NCBI GenBank assembly: GCA_963556695.1
Contig: CAUWAG010000013.1
Span: forward strand, 2,046,001-2,110,000
Reading direction: 5' to 3'
Length of the DNA stretch: 64,000 nt
Source of the DNA: Anthostomella pinea
Lineage: Eukaryota > Ascomycota > Sordariomycetes > Xylariales > Xylariaceae
The notes under the pieces were generated by a model. It ran no database searches, had not been told where the DNA came from, and saw only the letters and a program-made list of their open reading frames with translations. The position numbers and the translations under genes were made by a program. Positions 35,019 to 47,328 of this stretch are shown here, piece by piece (within the stretch, counting starts at the first letter, position 1; the number at the start of each line of letters is the position of its first letter).

Positions 35019-36955
35019 TTAAGCGTCGCCTTCCGATCCTGTCGAGGCGGTCGAGTCGGTGTCAGTGGTCACGCCACTCGTCTCGCTGCCGCGATCACTC
35101 GAGACGTCATCATCGTGCTCGTGGGCCGCCAGCGCACCCTTATCCCTCTTCTCCATATCCTTCCATATAGTCTGTCGCAACTGCTGCTGCTCTTCGTCTT
35201 CGTCGTCCTCGCCCTTGCCGCTCTCCCACATTTGCGCGAGTAAGAACTCCTTCTCCTCGCTCCGCACGATGGCGTCAAACTTGAATGGCGCGGGCTTCGC
35301 GATGAGCAGTGGCGTGAAGTCGTTCCAATGCACGGGCACTTCGGTCCCGTCGGCGCGTCGCTTCTTGGTGATGTGGAAGGCCCAGGCCATGCCGCCCATA
35401 GCCAGGAAAAGATCCTGCTCCACGATCGGGACACCCTGGCACGTGCGACGACCGAAGCCGAACTGGCTGAAGCCGTTGAGGTTGGGGTGCAGTGTCAGCG
35501 GCTCCTTGTAGGTCGGGTACTCTGGCTTCAGCCATCGCGCTGGATTGAATGTCTCTGCGTCTGGGTAGGTTGTCTCGTCGCGGGTGATGGCCCATTCTAG
35601 AGCGTGGATGGTAGCACCGGCAGGAATGAAATAGCCATTGTACACATCGTCTTGCTCAAGTGCGTGCGGAATACCTACTCGACTTGTCAGTACTTCAATC
35701 CTTGAGGAGGTAGGGAGTGGCCTCGCCATGGTAAGGTGCAGAATGCCACCCACCGGTTGGAACGGGCGGCCGCCAGCGGATCACCTCCTTGACGACGGCA
35801 CGCAACATGGGCAACTTGGAGCGGTCTGCCCATTGCGGACAAGCGCCCTCGCACACCTCATCGATCTCCTTGTGGAGTTTCTCCTGCCAATCCGGATAAT
35901 GCAGCATGGCCAGGAGGAAGCTCTGTATGGGACTACCAATGGTCAAGGCTCCGGCGATGGCCATCTGCCCGACCACGTACGTAGCCTCGGCCTCCTCACC
36001 CCATTTGGCCTTGTCAGCGGAACTGGATAGTCCGTCGATGAAGGTGCGGACGAAGCTCGGTGGGGCGTTGCCCTCGTTGATACGCTCGTGCACATACTGT
36101 ACGTTGTCCTTGAGCATCGTCGCCTCCAGTTCGTGGCGCGCATTCTCCTTTCGCTTCCACGGACTGAGGCAGGCGGGCAGGTGCCGCAGACAAGAGATAA
36201 CGTTGGGAAGGGCACCCGAGGGAGATATCGTTTCAAGGAGGCCGTGAGTCGTCACCCGCAGGACCTGGGCTGAATGGGGACTGCCCCAGGAGAGGCGGGC
36301 TACGCTGCGCGCTGTGAACTGTTCGACGTACTCTCGATACTGAGACGAATCTTTCGATAGCAGGTAGAGAAAGCGGTCGCGCTCCATGGTTGGGTAGCCA
36401 TGCAATGAGTCATGTGCCGAGGTAGCCATCAATTGTTGGCATAGCTTCCGCTGCCGCTTCCATGTCTCTGATGCACGCGGTCAGCACATGATCACCCCTG
36501 TTTAGAGAGAGCGACATACCATTGCGACCTGACAAGGCCAGATAGTCCCCCTTGGTCCGGTTGTCTGGGAGGTTAGGTATCTGCGGACGATCCGAGTAGA
36601 TGGGGGCTCTGCGTGATAGGAGGTCATGTGCGATCTGCTCCGACGAGATCCAGACATGAACCGATCCGAACATCTCCATCTGGTATATCGGCCCATACTG
36701 TTTGGACCATTCGTAGAACTTCAACCATGATGCCTCTGAAGGGATGTCATGTACCCTCCCTAGTATAGGGTAGCCTGTATTGTTGGTTAGGTATCAGCAA
36801 GACGTGAACCTGGACAACGAACAAAAACACTCACACTTGGGTCCTGGCAGCGACTGAGCACCCGGTGGAACTCTGGCTCGGTCGTGACGTTTCTTCGTCA
36901 GGTATAGTATGTAGAGTAGCAGTGCCACGAACACCACGGAAGGGATCACTGCCAT
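35019..36955 (-). CDS. Cytochrome P450 monooxygenase
   Basis: A 581-residue membrane-anchored P450. Exons (minus) are 36955-36835, 36774-36520, 36467-35754 and 35674-35019, with introns of 60, 52 and 79 nt; the model closes in frame. The N-terminal helix (MAVIPSVVFVALLLYILYL) is an ER anchor, followed by a Pro-rich hinge. Core motifs are present: AGALT in the I helix, KEVIRW (ExxR) in the K helix, the PERF-like FNPARW, and the haem loop FGFGRRTCQG with the Cys ligand. Layout resembles fungal CYP families with an IPHALEQDD segment. The first junction reads GPKCYPILG where relatives usually have GPKGYP, and the last ~90 residues form an unusual acidic, Ser/Thr-rich tail. Substrate unknown; no biosynthetic core enzyme is nearby. 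Confidence 0.92.
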
Positions 36956-39139
36956 TGCTGTCGTTCAAGGGGTGGGCTCGGGAGACCACTGATGATGGTA
37001 AGACAAGGAGCTTTGGTTTGCAGTCCAGTTACCAAAACAGTCCAAGGGATGACCTCTTTATAAGCCAGCTGAGACAACTTCTCGCTCTTGCGGACCTTGG
37101 CGCCCCAGCATCGAAAGATACCCTCGCCACGTTACATCACATGCTCTCGCATGATGATCGGGGTCCGTATGGGGCACATATGTCGAAACACTCGAAGGCC
37201 TCCTTGCCGTAAGCGGCTGCTGATAATCATAGCCATCATGCTATCCATCATGCTGGGTACCGTCGTACAAAGAACCTTTACGACTATTGGCGCCCAGAGA
37301 GATGGGAAGATGGCGAGGTGGGACTATGAGACCATGGGAGCCTTGCCCTGCCGGTGAACACGACCTTGCATAGTTGCATGATGCGACAGGCTACCGCCAT
37401 CGATGTTTAACGAGATCACAAGTAATCTGTGACTGTGAGCCGGAAACGAGCGGTTGAAGCCAGTTCCCCGCGGTGGCGTAGAGCTGTCCACGGCAAAAGA
37501 CGCTTGTGTGCGTCTTGGTGGTCGACGTTCCAGATGAATGGCTTGTCCCTGCCGATTTGAAATCAGAAAGTTAAGAAGCAGATGGCTCAACGCCGGGAGA
37601 GGAGACGGGGGCAGACCTCTGATCAAATCGATATACGGGCTAATATCGATAGCTACGATATACCCTGAATAGGATATACCTTACCAGGTCCAGCCGGCCA
37701 CCCACCCGACGATGTGTTTGCCCAGGGGTCCCGGGAACCGCCATGCTGGAGAGTTTAACAGGCGGCTGGTATGCTGGCTGGTTGGCTGGGATGCAGACGC
37801 CCGTTGGCTCCCGCCCATTCCGAAGCTGAAGATGATTCCTGTTCCGTATTCTGCAACAGCAGGCAAAAGTAAATAGAAAAAGGTAAAAAGAAAAAAAGTA
37901 GGTAGACCGCCGCGTTTCATGCCCCTGTTCGAACTGTTAAGGTCTACAAGGGCAGCCAAACTGTATTTCTACGCGCCTTGGGGCTTGAATACAGGGACGC
38001 CAGCCGCCAAGGTGACAGATGACAGATGACAGATGGCAGCCCGGCACCAACTATTATCCCTTCGAGCTGAGAGGAGCAGCGTGAGGAAGCCAGCCTACAT
38101 ATCTACGTCAGCCAGCAGATGCGACCCAAGAAGCAAGCCATACCACGTGGCTCACAGACTCACTCCAGCTCGAGGTGCTAGTATTTGGCACACTGAGACA
38201 GGCGAGTGAGCACGCTGAAAGAGGCGATGCCGATGCTGATGCCAGAGCGCTCGCTCCGAGAGTAGGTGAGCAGAAGAAGGATTGGAAGCACACGACATAC
38301 CCAACATCCCCGTCATCCCCGTGTATGTGCCGTGGTGGCGGTAAGCAGGAGGGAGCTTGAGTCAGACACCTGACCGCCTGTGTTTACTCGTCCTGGCTTA
38401 GCCTGTACTGTATGCACGGCTCGGGGCTGGGAAAGTCTGTGGTGGCAGGCCGAAAACTCTATTATGCGATCCATATCAACGTTCCGTAGCCTGGCTTGAC
38501 TGCCTCAAGAGAGTCACAGGCTAGAACTTTGTCCTGCACATTTGGACATTTGGTAGCTCTCTATAGATGATCGCACATCACCATCGGGTAGTGATCGAGG
38601 ACGGCACCGTCGAGGCCGACCTGGATATAAGCGGACATGGGCGGCAGACACAGCGGCCCTTGGCCTTTGGCTCTTGTTTTCTGTTTCTTGGTTTTTGGCC
38701 CTTGGTCCACAGCAGCACGGCCTGTGCGCCGGGAGTTGAGACATGGGCTTGTGGACACTGCATGCGGGTACGACAACATTGGCAGAAATAGGTGTACTGC
38801 GACTGGGTTGTATTGTGCAGGGCAGCTTAACGGTGCCCGACATTGCGACTACCTACTCGGCACGCTCAGGGGCTTCACTGATCTGCTCCATCTCTACACC
38901 ACGACAGCTACGAGCCACCGATACACAACACAAGTCCGGCGTGATAGCCAAGCGGCACTTGAACGAGCCCTCGGCGCCTCAAACATGCGAGTGGCGCTGT
39001 CGCCGCAAAAAGGCTGTATGCAGCAAGGGGCTCAATGCATCGATGCACAGCTCTTGCCCTGCTGCCATTTCTACGTCGTAGCCCGGAGGGTTTTCTGGCT
39101 GCCGTCTTTCCACCTCGACTTCCGGAGTGTGGCAACATT
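36956..39139. promoter_or_regulatory. Intergenic region with P450 promoter
   Basis: No gene supported. A minus-strand TATAAA at 37057-37062 lies about 100 bp upstream of the P450 start codon. ATGACAGATGACAGATGACAG at 38013-38033 is a small tandem repeat. The plus-strand open frame at 38637-39344 is antisense to the end of the ArgRS gene and is not convincing. Confidence 0.45.
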
Positions 39140-41717
39140 CACATTCTGTGACAGGTCAGGTCAGCTTCGGGCGCACCAGGATCGGTGCCGAGGGCTCGAG
39201 ACGTGGGCCATGTCTTACCTGTCTACAGGGGAGAGTCCCAGGAGGCGCATGCCGTTGTTGAGCACGAGTCGTGCTGTGTCGTACAGGGCCATGCGAGCCT
39301 TCATCAGACCCGGCTCCGACCCTACAATCCGCAGATGGTCGTAGCTGGAGCTCAAGCTGTGGGTCATCTTGAAGAGATAAGTCAGTATGGTCGTGGGCTC
39401 CAACGTCTTGAGTGCGTTTTGAACCACGTCTGGCCACTGCGAAAGGACTCGCGCCAGGTTGACCGCATGCGGCTCAGTGAGGAGCGACAGGTCCGCCGAC
39501 GCGATGTCTTCCTCGCTGAGACTGGCCTTGCGGGTGATGGAAGACAGTCGTGCGTGCGCATACTGCAAGTATGGACCGGTATCGCCTTCGAAGGAGCACA
39601 TTACATCCATATCGAACTGGTAGTTGTTGATCCTGGACCCTGTGTTAACCTCACCGCTCCACTCTCCTCACGACAACGTCCAGTTCGAGTCAGACTTACC
39701 TCTTGCCGCTCTGATCCTGAACCATAACGGCACTGATTCCGAGGGTATCTGCCACCTTGTCGGGATTTTCGACTTGCTGGTACTTGTCTTGGTTTTTCCG
39801 CATCACGTCGTGCATGTGCTCACCAACATCACGGAGGATGTCGTCCAGGAACTTGACGGTGCCCTTTCGTGTACTCATGCCGAGCACCAGACCGAAGTTG
39901 ATGTGCTGTACTTTGGCCGCAATGTCTTTGTACCCCATAAGCTCAACAATCTTGAAGAACTGTTTGACGTGCAAATCTTGCTGTTCCACACCACCGGGTC
40001 AGATCGTGCTCCATACAGGGGTTTCCAGCAGCATTTCGGGTGGTAGATGCAGGCCGCCCCCGTGTATGTATGACTCTCGTCATACTTAGGCAATGCCTTC
40101 CCATCATCGGCTGCACGAAAGAGAATGCAGAAAAGAAGAATAATGGAAACTGACCTGAGAAGCAATTACGTAGATCATGTGGTCGAAGTTGTATTTTTCG
40201 TTGCGATGCAGCAGCTCGCTGATGTCTCGCGTCAGGTAAAGGGCCGTTCCATCCCGCTTCCGGATGATGGGTTTTTCGAGTGCCTTGCCGGCCTTTCCAG
40301 GCACGTGCTTGGTGAAGTCGACAAGGAGCGCGCCGTCGGATTCCTCGGCGATGCCCATTTCCTTCATCTTTTGAGCAGCCTTGCCCATGGCTTCTTCCGA
40401 CACTTGGCTCTCCCCAGAATACTCATCGAAACGGATATTGAGTCGCTCGTACGTCGCCCTGTATCGGGTGATGCTGAGTTCCCTGAATCGTTTCCACAGG
40501 GCAATGGCCTTCTCGTCGCCCTCGGTCATGAGCTTGAAATAGCGACGCGCCTGTTCATCAAGGCCGTTGTCCTTGAGGTGTTGCGCTTCGGTTGCCTTGC
40601 CATCTGCTTGCAGCTTCGCGACCTCCTCCTTCTCTTCGCCGATAGCCTTGTTGATCTTGACGTAGACCTCAAAGAGGTGATTGATCGGATCCTGTGCCAA
40701 CGCCTCCTCGCTACCATACTTATCGAAACCGATGGCCAGCAGGCCATACTGCTTTCCCCAGTCACCGAGGTAGTTGATTCGCACGACATCCCATCCAGCA
40801 GCTTCGTAAAGGTTGCCTAGGAAGCCTCCAATGATGGTACTTCGCAAGTGACCGGCTAGACAGCAGCTAATTGTCAACGTGGCGCCCAAGGCCCGTTTGC
40901 GACAGGACGATTGGCAGGTGCTGGACTAACCGTGGAAGGGCTTCGCAATGTTCGGGGAGGAGAACTCGACGACCACCCGCTTGGTGCCCTTGGAAGGGTC
41001 GCTGGGATCTTTTAGACCGTGCGCTTTGTTCGTACCAAAGTCGGCTCCCATCTTCCGCGCCGTGGGTATCAAGGTCTTGACGAGCGGGCCGGGTTTGAAG
41101 AAGAAGGGTAGGTAAGCGCCACTGGGAACGGGTTTCTCGACGAGCGGGGACTCGGGCCACTGTAAGATTCGAACGCCAATGTCAGTATCAAGGTCAAACC
41201 ATGCGGGTGAATGCTGGACGTAGGGTGCGAGCTCGCGTACCTTTTCCACCCACTCTTGTCCCAGCACATCAGGCTTCTTGCCTTTAACTCGCAGGGCTGG
41301 AATGGCTAGAGTCATGTCACCCTTTTCCAGGGACATAGTCCATTGCAGAGCGGGATAGATGATCTTGGGGTCGACGCCAGTAATCTTGGCCAGGATGGAG
41401 GTGAGATGGGATCGATAGATGTCCTGGGGGTTGATGTCAGGGTAGCAGTTTGGGTACTTGTCGAGCGTCAGCCCCCCAAGCTGCGAGGCAAGCTGCTGAT
41501 CGGCAGAGTCGGTGGCGGCCATCGTCGTTGCTGCGCGTAGCTGAGGCCGTTGGCTCGTCCAGTGGGAGGAGTAGCTGTTCGAGTGCAGGTGGGCAGGCAG
41601 CAGAGGACGGTGCCGGCGGTGGTGGTGGGGGGGGGACGAGAGAGAAAAGATGCGACGTAAAGATGGGGCAGTGAGAAGAGAAGACGAGACCAGTGTGCGT
41701 GTGACGGGCGCAGTCAT
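39140..41717 (-). CDS. Arginyl-tRNA synthetase, probably dual-targeted
   Basis: A 729-residue class I synthetase that charges tRNA-Arg. Exons (minus) are 41717-40931, 40855-40155, 39980-39700, 39632-39219 and 39146-39140; the summed length closes in frame. The HIGH signature appears as HAGH, created across the first intron, and the KMSKS-equivalent is MSTRKG. The C terminus has the anticodon-binding DALR-type domain (YLQYAHARLSSI) and ends SPVDRM. The last coding exon is only 7 nt, completing Arg and giving Met and stop. The first 65 residues are Arg/Ser/His-rich with no acidic residue, like a mitochondrial presequence, and an in-frame ATG at 41522 (MAATDSADQQL) would give the cytosolic form. 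Dual use of the two starts is inferred. Confidence 0.92.
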
Positions 41718-42468
41718 GAAATACGGTGCTCGAGTGCTTGCGCCTGGTGTCGCAGGAACAAGGCGAAGGGAAGGTACAAATTGGAGTTCACGGTGTCGTG
41801 CTGCCCATCCAAAATTATTTAGGTCAATGAGTCACTAATAGCCCACCACCTGCAGTAAGAAATCTCGCGCCGGCCTGAGCCGCAAAGGTTGGAACGCGGG
41901 GCACCCTGGACCCGCCCATTATGCCATGGCCGGGCCGGAACTGACCCGCTATTCGAGCCACTCCAGCTGCCGGACGGCCAAGCTCCCACCCCCCTATCAC
42001 CCCCCTACTTACTCTATCAGCTGCCCTTTCAACTATTCACCTAAGCAAATTACACTACACCCTGGACTGACACCACCCCCAGAGTCTACCTTCATTTCTT
42101 CTGATCACCAACGAACCAGGTACGTCGCACATGCGCCAACGGAACAAGTTCCGAGTTACTACAAAACAACACAGCCTTTTGACTTTAAAGGGAAACCAGA
42201 GCTAACCTAAGCTGTATGATGAAAGCTGGTGTCTTCAGCGAAAGATGAATCCTAGTGAAATGGGTTCGTTGATACTGAGATATTATACCAACCCCACTTG
42301 AGTATCCGGTTGCTGGTCGTGGATGAAAACTAGAACATCGAGGTCCAAAGCCATTAGCTAACACTTTGTGACTACCTATATATTTCCTAGCGCGACGGTC
42401 GACTCGTATAGCTTGATAATCTCTTCAATCTACCCCCAAGACACTATTCACCGAATCACGTACACGCA
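41718..42468. promoter_or_regulatory. ArgRS promoter region
   Basis: A 750-bp gap between two genes on the same strand. It contains no supported gene. A C-rich tract (CCCACCCCCCTATCACCCCCC) lies near 41986-42006. Confidence 0.4.
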
Positions 42469-43784
42469 TCATACACGCGCATCGTCGTCTCCACCGCTGT
42501 CGTGTTTCCTGCTCGACCCATTGTTCGAGTACTCCACGCTGTACTGCACGGTCTTCTGAATCTGCAGGCCCTTGCCTCCCTGGAGAATGGGATCCGTCGA
42601 GCTTGCGTTGCCTTTCCGGATGCTCGTCAAATTGACGCCATCATCAGGGAGGATTCGCAACCAACTCCCCTCCCCGGCACTCTGCTGGTTGCTGACATGG
42701 GACTTTGAGAAGCTGTTGCCAGTGGTATGCTTGTTCAATTTCTCCCGCGAATGGTAATATGAATTCGGCATGAGCTTAGGGAAGAGCTTCACGATGAGCG
42801 GGCGGATCTGAGGAAGACAGGCACATATGACGGCCACATTCATCTCGATGATGGTCCACATCGTGGAAGCAATGTCGTATAAGGGATCTGTCGTGGTGGC
42901 TTGAATGTCTAAAGTGGTGATTCGCAAACAAGATGTGATGACGACACTGCAGCCTCATTAGTCCGACGCGAAAGTGGCCCCGGACAAGGGGGCGGGAACT
43001 TACAAGGCTCCGAGGGTGAACACAATGACCAGGGCAACCTTCTGGTCGCGCGGGATTTGAAGGGCGTATACCAAGGGCATGGGGAGAAAGAGGACGATGA
43101 TGTCGGTTAAAACAGACCAGGTGGCATTGGCAAACCAGAAATGGGCGTTGTTCATGCAGGTCTTTTGCGTTATGGTCTTGTCGAACGCAGCGGTGACTGG
43201 TGAGCACTGAAAGATAGTTGCCAGCACAGAAGCAACGCCATATAATGAGACACAGGTCAGTACAGATACACACGTCCATCTAAACCACTTGACGCCGCTG
43301 AATATCCGTAAATACAGCAGCAGGATGGAGGCCTTGGTCAGGTTGATGGACGTCTTGTAGGTAATCTGACATAGATAGAAAGACTGGGTGGACGTTAAGT
43401 TAGCTACTCGAGACTCGATGGTGTTTCAAGGAACGGACCTTGAAAGCCTCGTGGCGCTGATGCTCTGTCAAGGTCGACTCGTGCTGACCATATCCGTAAA
43501 AGCAGCCGACAAGCATGGTGATACTGGAGGCTAGAGCAAAGGCCTGTTCCCTGATGTGAGCACGACATCATCCAGACAATCAAATATTATGGAGCTGGAC
43601 ACACCGACGACACCAATATCGTGTAATCGTCGGCACCAAGTTTCCCAGTCTTTTTTCTCGACCAGATTCTGGTGCCGACCACCAATGGACAGACGAACAG
43701 CAAAACCCAGGAGGGAATGTAGATGAGTGGCGCGTTGCTCGCTGCCGGCGATATCGCATGCTCAACGCCACGCGTAGTGGACAT
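42469..43784 (-). CDS. SAT4/rhodopsin-like seven-helix integral membrane protein
   Basis: A 380-residue membrane protein of the fungal rhodopsin-like (SAT4, PTH11-related) family. Exons (minus) are 43784-43605, 43543-43439, 43383-43004 and 42946-42469, with introns of 61, 54 and 57 nt; the second donor is GTCCGT, less common but joined in frame. Hydrophobic segments are WVLLFVCPLVVGTRIW, LASSITMLVGCFYGYG, the helix after FYLCQITYKTSINLTKASILLLYLRIF, VSVLTCVSLYGVASVLATIF, WSVLTDIIVLFLPMPLVYAL, VALVIVFTLGAFVVITSCLR and the helix before CLPQIRP. The TKASILLLYLRIF and CLPQIRPL motifs are typical of the family. No CFEM domain precedes it. A ~130-residue Ser/Asn-rich cytosolic tail follows. Ligand and role unknown. 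Confidence 0.88.
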
Positions 43785-46374
43785 GCCGCCTGTGGTTTCC
43801 GGTTTCGGTCAGGATGCCTTGGGGTTCGAAGAGGCTCAAATATGGCACCCACGAGCTCCGCTACGTATCTTGACAGAGAGCAGTGTACTAGGATAGGCCC
43901 TGGTACACGACAAGTAGCTATCAAGGTGCGCTCGAGGGTCGCTGCCGGGGAAATGATCTTGGATTCGTTATTACTGACGAAGAAGGACCAGGAACCACCC
44001 GTCGTAGTATCGACGCGAAGCGGCGGTGCGAGCAGCCGGGAAGGGGGTGATTTGATATAGGTGCTTGAAGGGAGCTTCGGTCAGGCGATAACTATATCCG
44101 ATGGGCCGCTGCTTTCATGAGATTGGCCGGTCGTTTTGGTTTCCTGGGGCATGTGAGGATCAACCAGGAATCGTGTAAACGGATGACTCTGGAGCTGAAG
44201 AGACCATACAGATATGCTCCTTCAGGAGCCAAGGGCGCCACGCATTCGACTGGAGAGGTGTGTTTGTCAGGTTTCTGTGACGTTTCCTCTTGCTGGTAGA
44301 CTGGGTAATACCCCAAAGACGCTAGCACACGCATGTACGGTCTCTAATTAGAAAGGTCAATGTCGAAGGAGAAGTGAATGCCGTGGGGAATGAAGAGCCG
44401 AAGTTGGAAACCATGGTGCTAACGATCTGGCATAGATGAGGATACCATATCCCAATGCGGCGGTGACCGTCCCGGACAAACACAGTAGGAGATTCCAGCC
44501 ACGTTTCGGCCTTGTTGTCAAGCCGTGATGTTTGGTTTGCGTGGTTCTATTGTTGAAGAGCAAGCCGAACACCTAATGGCGATGCGACTTGTAGCGAACG
44601 AGTTGTGTTGGATGTCTGGACACGACTGCAGGTCGTGAGTCAGTAACTTAATATGAACTCCTTCTCCTTCTCCTTATCCTTCTTCCCCACTAGCTGTTCC
44701 AGATGAAAACACGGGTAAGCTGTGACACACATGGAACGGATTGGTGATCCAATCTGTGTTACAACGCCCGTCACCAAATGTACCTAAGTCAGCAGCCTCG
44801 TCATCACCTTCCTCGCCCTTCCTCACCTTGGAGTCTTACGCACTTGTCAATCACTCCCGGCCATTTTGCCGACTCATCTGCAATACAAGCCGCATAATTC
44901 GAACTATCACGGCTATCTTAACAAATCAGGATCTTGTCCGGGAATCGGCAACCAGTAGACCTGGGCGGCAGGACATGTACAGCACCGGCGCCAGGGGACT
45001 TTAGTTTCCCAAGTACTGCCGAGGCAACAGACTTTGGCGAGCGTGGCATTTTGTGATGAGCTAGCCGTTGTTGTGTGAGAATACGTCGCACGTCCGGGGC
45101 AGTGTACAAGTGTACAGGTGTGACAAGACCGTTATCAGTACCGTAGCTGAGGGTTTGCTCTCATAGAACCTCTGACATCTGTCACTTGACCAGACCGAAA
45201 CAGGGTTCAAGCAGGAACACAGTCATGACATGTCAGGGAATGGTAGGACAATGGGGATTTGCGACGGATACAGCGTCTTCGCTGATGCCTCGGTGTCATC
45301 CGGGCCATCTGATAGTTGAAGTGTTGCCTCTTGGCTCGCTTAGCAGTACGGCAGCCAGGTCCACAATAACAGCGGTGGAGGATGAGGGAAAGGCGATCAG
45401 AGGGCGATCAGAGAGCCAGCGCATGTTCACTGTCGGTGCATCGGACCTGGGAGTCAGCGAAGACGGGAGCTATGCATCCGCAGTCGGGCGCGCACGGGCA
45501 GTGACCGTCACGATTCACCGGAGGCTTGCATCGACAGTCAAGCGATGACGGCGGGCAGCCGACAAGTCCCCATATTTTAAACTACGTACTCCTCCAGTGG
45601 GTGCCCTGGCTTGCAGGGGTCCTTACCTTGTACATGTTCGTTGCTTCCTGCACGTGCCCGGGGTTGACGAATCGGAAGCTTGCTAGCCGTCCCCGGATAG
45701 TCAACATCCATGGCCCCGCCGCCCCGCCGCCCCGGGGCTTGAACATTGAACATTGCACCTTACGCTCCAACTGCCTTTAATACACACCCGAGCCCACCTC
45801 CGGATTGAAGCTCCAGCTCCGTTTACCCGACAGGATGGTCACATATCTTTCGTATATCTGTCACTGGTATCCTTCTCCACCGAGGCAAAGTATCCCTGGG
45901 GCTCTGATATCGATTGATTGATTGATTGTATTTATCGTGGATGCAGTCCCTCCATAGGGCAAACCACGCCTCCCAGAGCCATTGCATCGCAAGGTTGTAG
46001 AGGTGTCAGTCTAGATACATTCAGATCCGCGCACGAGCCTATCCTCGCTGTAGCGGTACCAACCTGGAGTGACCAGATGGTTTTAGTCAATACCTAAGCA
46101 CGATTCCGTCAGAAAAATCTCCTGTCCAGTGACAAAGCGACCCAGTGAACCTCAGTCCTCTGGTGTACACATCGTTCCAGTAGCCTTTCGATATATGTCG
46201 CATTGGTGGGTGAAGTAGGTGTTTGTTATCTGTTGGCGAGGGAAATCATAAAGGGAAAAACCTCGCAAGAATGGGTGTTGTGGAGACAAGCTGCTTGGCT
46301 ATCGGGCTCTGCGATAAGGAGCCTCTCCACTGTCGTGTGCTGGTTATCGACTCGCACAAGCCGGGTCAGAAGGG
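43785..46374. other. Long intergenic region
   Basis: No supported gene. A minus-strand frame at 44357-44572 contains one hydrophobic helix-like segment (NLLLCLSGTVTAALGYGIL) and might be a decayed membrane-protein exon, but no partner exon was found. A (GATT)n microsatellite occupies 45912-45928. Confidence 0.45.
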
Positions 46375-46466
46375 GGCCATAGCAGGATTCGAACCCACAA
46401 GTTCTCGTCGCCCACCGCACAAACGAGAACACAACCAGGCGTATTTGACCATTGCGCCATACGGCC
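46375..46466 (-). tRNA. tRNA-like gene or tRNA pseudogene
   Basis: On the minus strand this 92-nt sequence has a 7-bp acceptor pairing (GGCCGTA with TATGGCC), an A box TGGCGCAATGG, a D-stem and a T arm with the B box GGTTCGAATCC. The middle contains a strong hairpin (TTCTCG / CGAGAA) that could be an anticodon stem with a short intron, possibly exposing a TGT anticodon, but that leaves about 11 extra bases after the D stem. I therefore cannot assign an isotype. It may be an unusual intron-containing tRNA, a pseudogene, or a tRNA-derived SINE head. No T-run terminator follows closely. Confidence 0.5.
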
Positions 46467-47328
46467 GGGCTCTGATATCGTGTCTCATGGATGCCTACCT
46501 ACATCAGATACTGACCTGGGAAGACCGAAAGGCGTGATTTTTCTATTCTTAGATGCGGTTGCTACCCAGGAAGAGAGTTACTACTTTGAGGTGTGCGAGT
46601 CAATATAGGTTGACAAGAGGTAGGTCTGTGCCCCCAAGACATCTACCGCAGTCAATCAGGATAGGTACATGATATAGGCAGATGATGAAGGCTCTGGTGT
46701 CACACAAGACCCTGTCATAGACAAGCGGTCACCACGTGCAGTATCAGACTTGGAACCCAGGCAAAGGTCCTATCAGGCTACCCCTAACCCTATGCAGCGA
46801 CAATGGAGGTATGTTGAAGGGTACTGTTGTTAGGTATGATGGACAATATTATAGACAAAAGGTGCAGACAATGGACTACCTAACTGACTACATGTAGGTA
46901 CAGGCGTGATCGCAATGCTAACCCTAACCCTTCTTCTCGACCTCTAGGTAGCATTGCTGCATATTAATATTTGAAGCTGCACTGAGTGATTCCTGTCCCA
47001 CGCCCGCCCGGCCACTGCCACGCGGTCCCGCGCCCTTCCTGATTCGTGGTGCACCATTCGACCGGTCTTCTGCCTCTGGTTCTGCCACTCCGTTTCCGCC
47101 TGGATACCTTGGGTACTTTGGTACTTGTTTTATTCACCGGCGCTCCCTTCACCTTTCAACTTCCGACTTTCGAAAGGTAATTCACATCGGTGCTGCTCGT
47201 CCCGCTTAGTGTCCAGGTACTGATTCTTCTCCCCCTAGCACCTTGGAAGAATCACACGCCAAGAGCAACCGTTCCGCCTTGACATTAACCTCAGAGTACT
47301 ACTCGACACAGCAAAAATCACATTTGAC
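46467..47328. promoter_or_regulatory. Promoter region of MFS gene with telomere-like words
   Basis: No gene supported. CTAACCCTAACCC lies at 46918-46930 and a related CCCTAACCCT near 46782-46791. These match the TTAGGG telomere unit but are too short to be a former telomere; telobox-binding factors use such motifs in some promoters. Confidence 0.4.

Noticed and set aside
35019..36955. Secondary-metabolite gene cluster around the P450
   Set aside because: No polyketide, peptide or terpene synthase and no pathway regulator lies nearby; neighbours are metal, deaminase and tRNA-synthetase genes.
38637..39344. 235-residue open frame on the plus strand with a hydrophobic start
   Set aside because: The hydrophobic segment comes from a simple T/G/C-rich repeat, its end overlaps the ArgRS 3' exons, and no domain is visible.
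44357..44572. Possible RTA1-like membrane-protein exon (minus)
   Set aside because: Only one helix-like segment; no flanking exon or family motif could be found.
46918..46930. Interstitial telomere CTAACCCTAACCC
   Set aside because: Two units are too few to mark an ancient telomere or fusion; at most a telobox.
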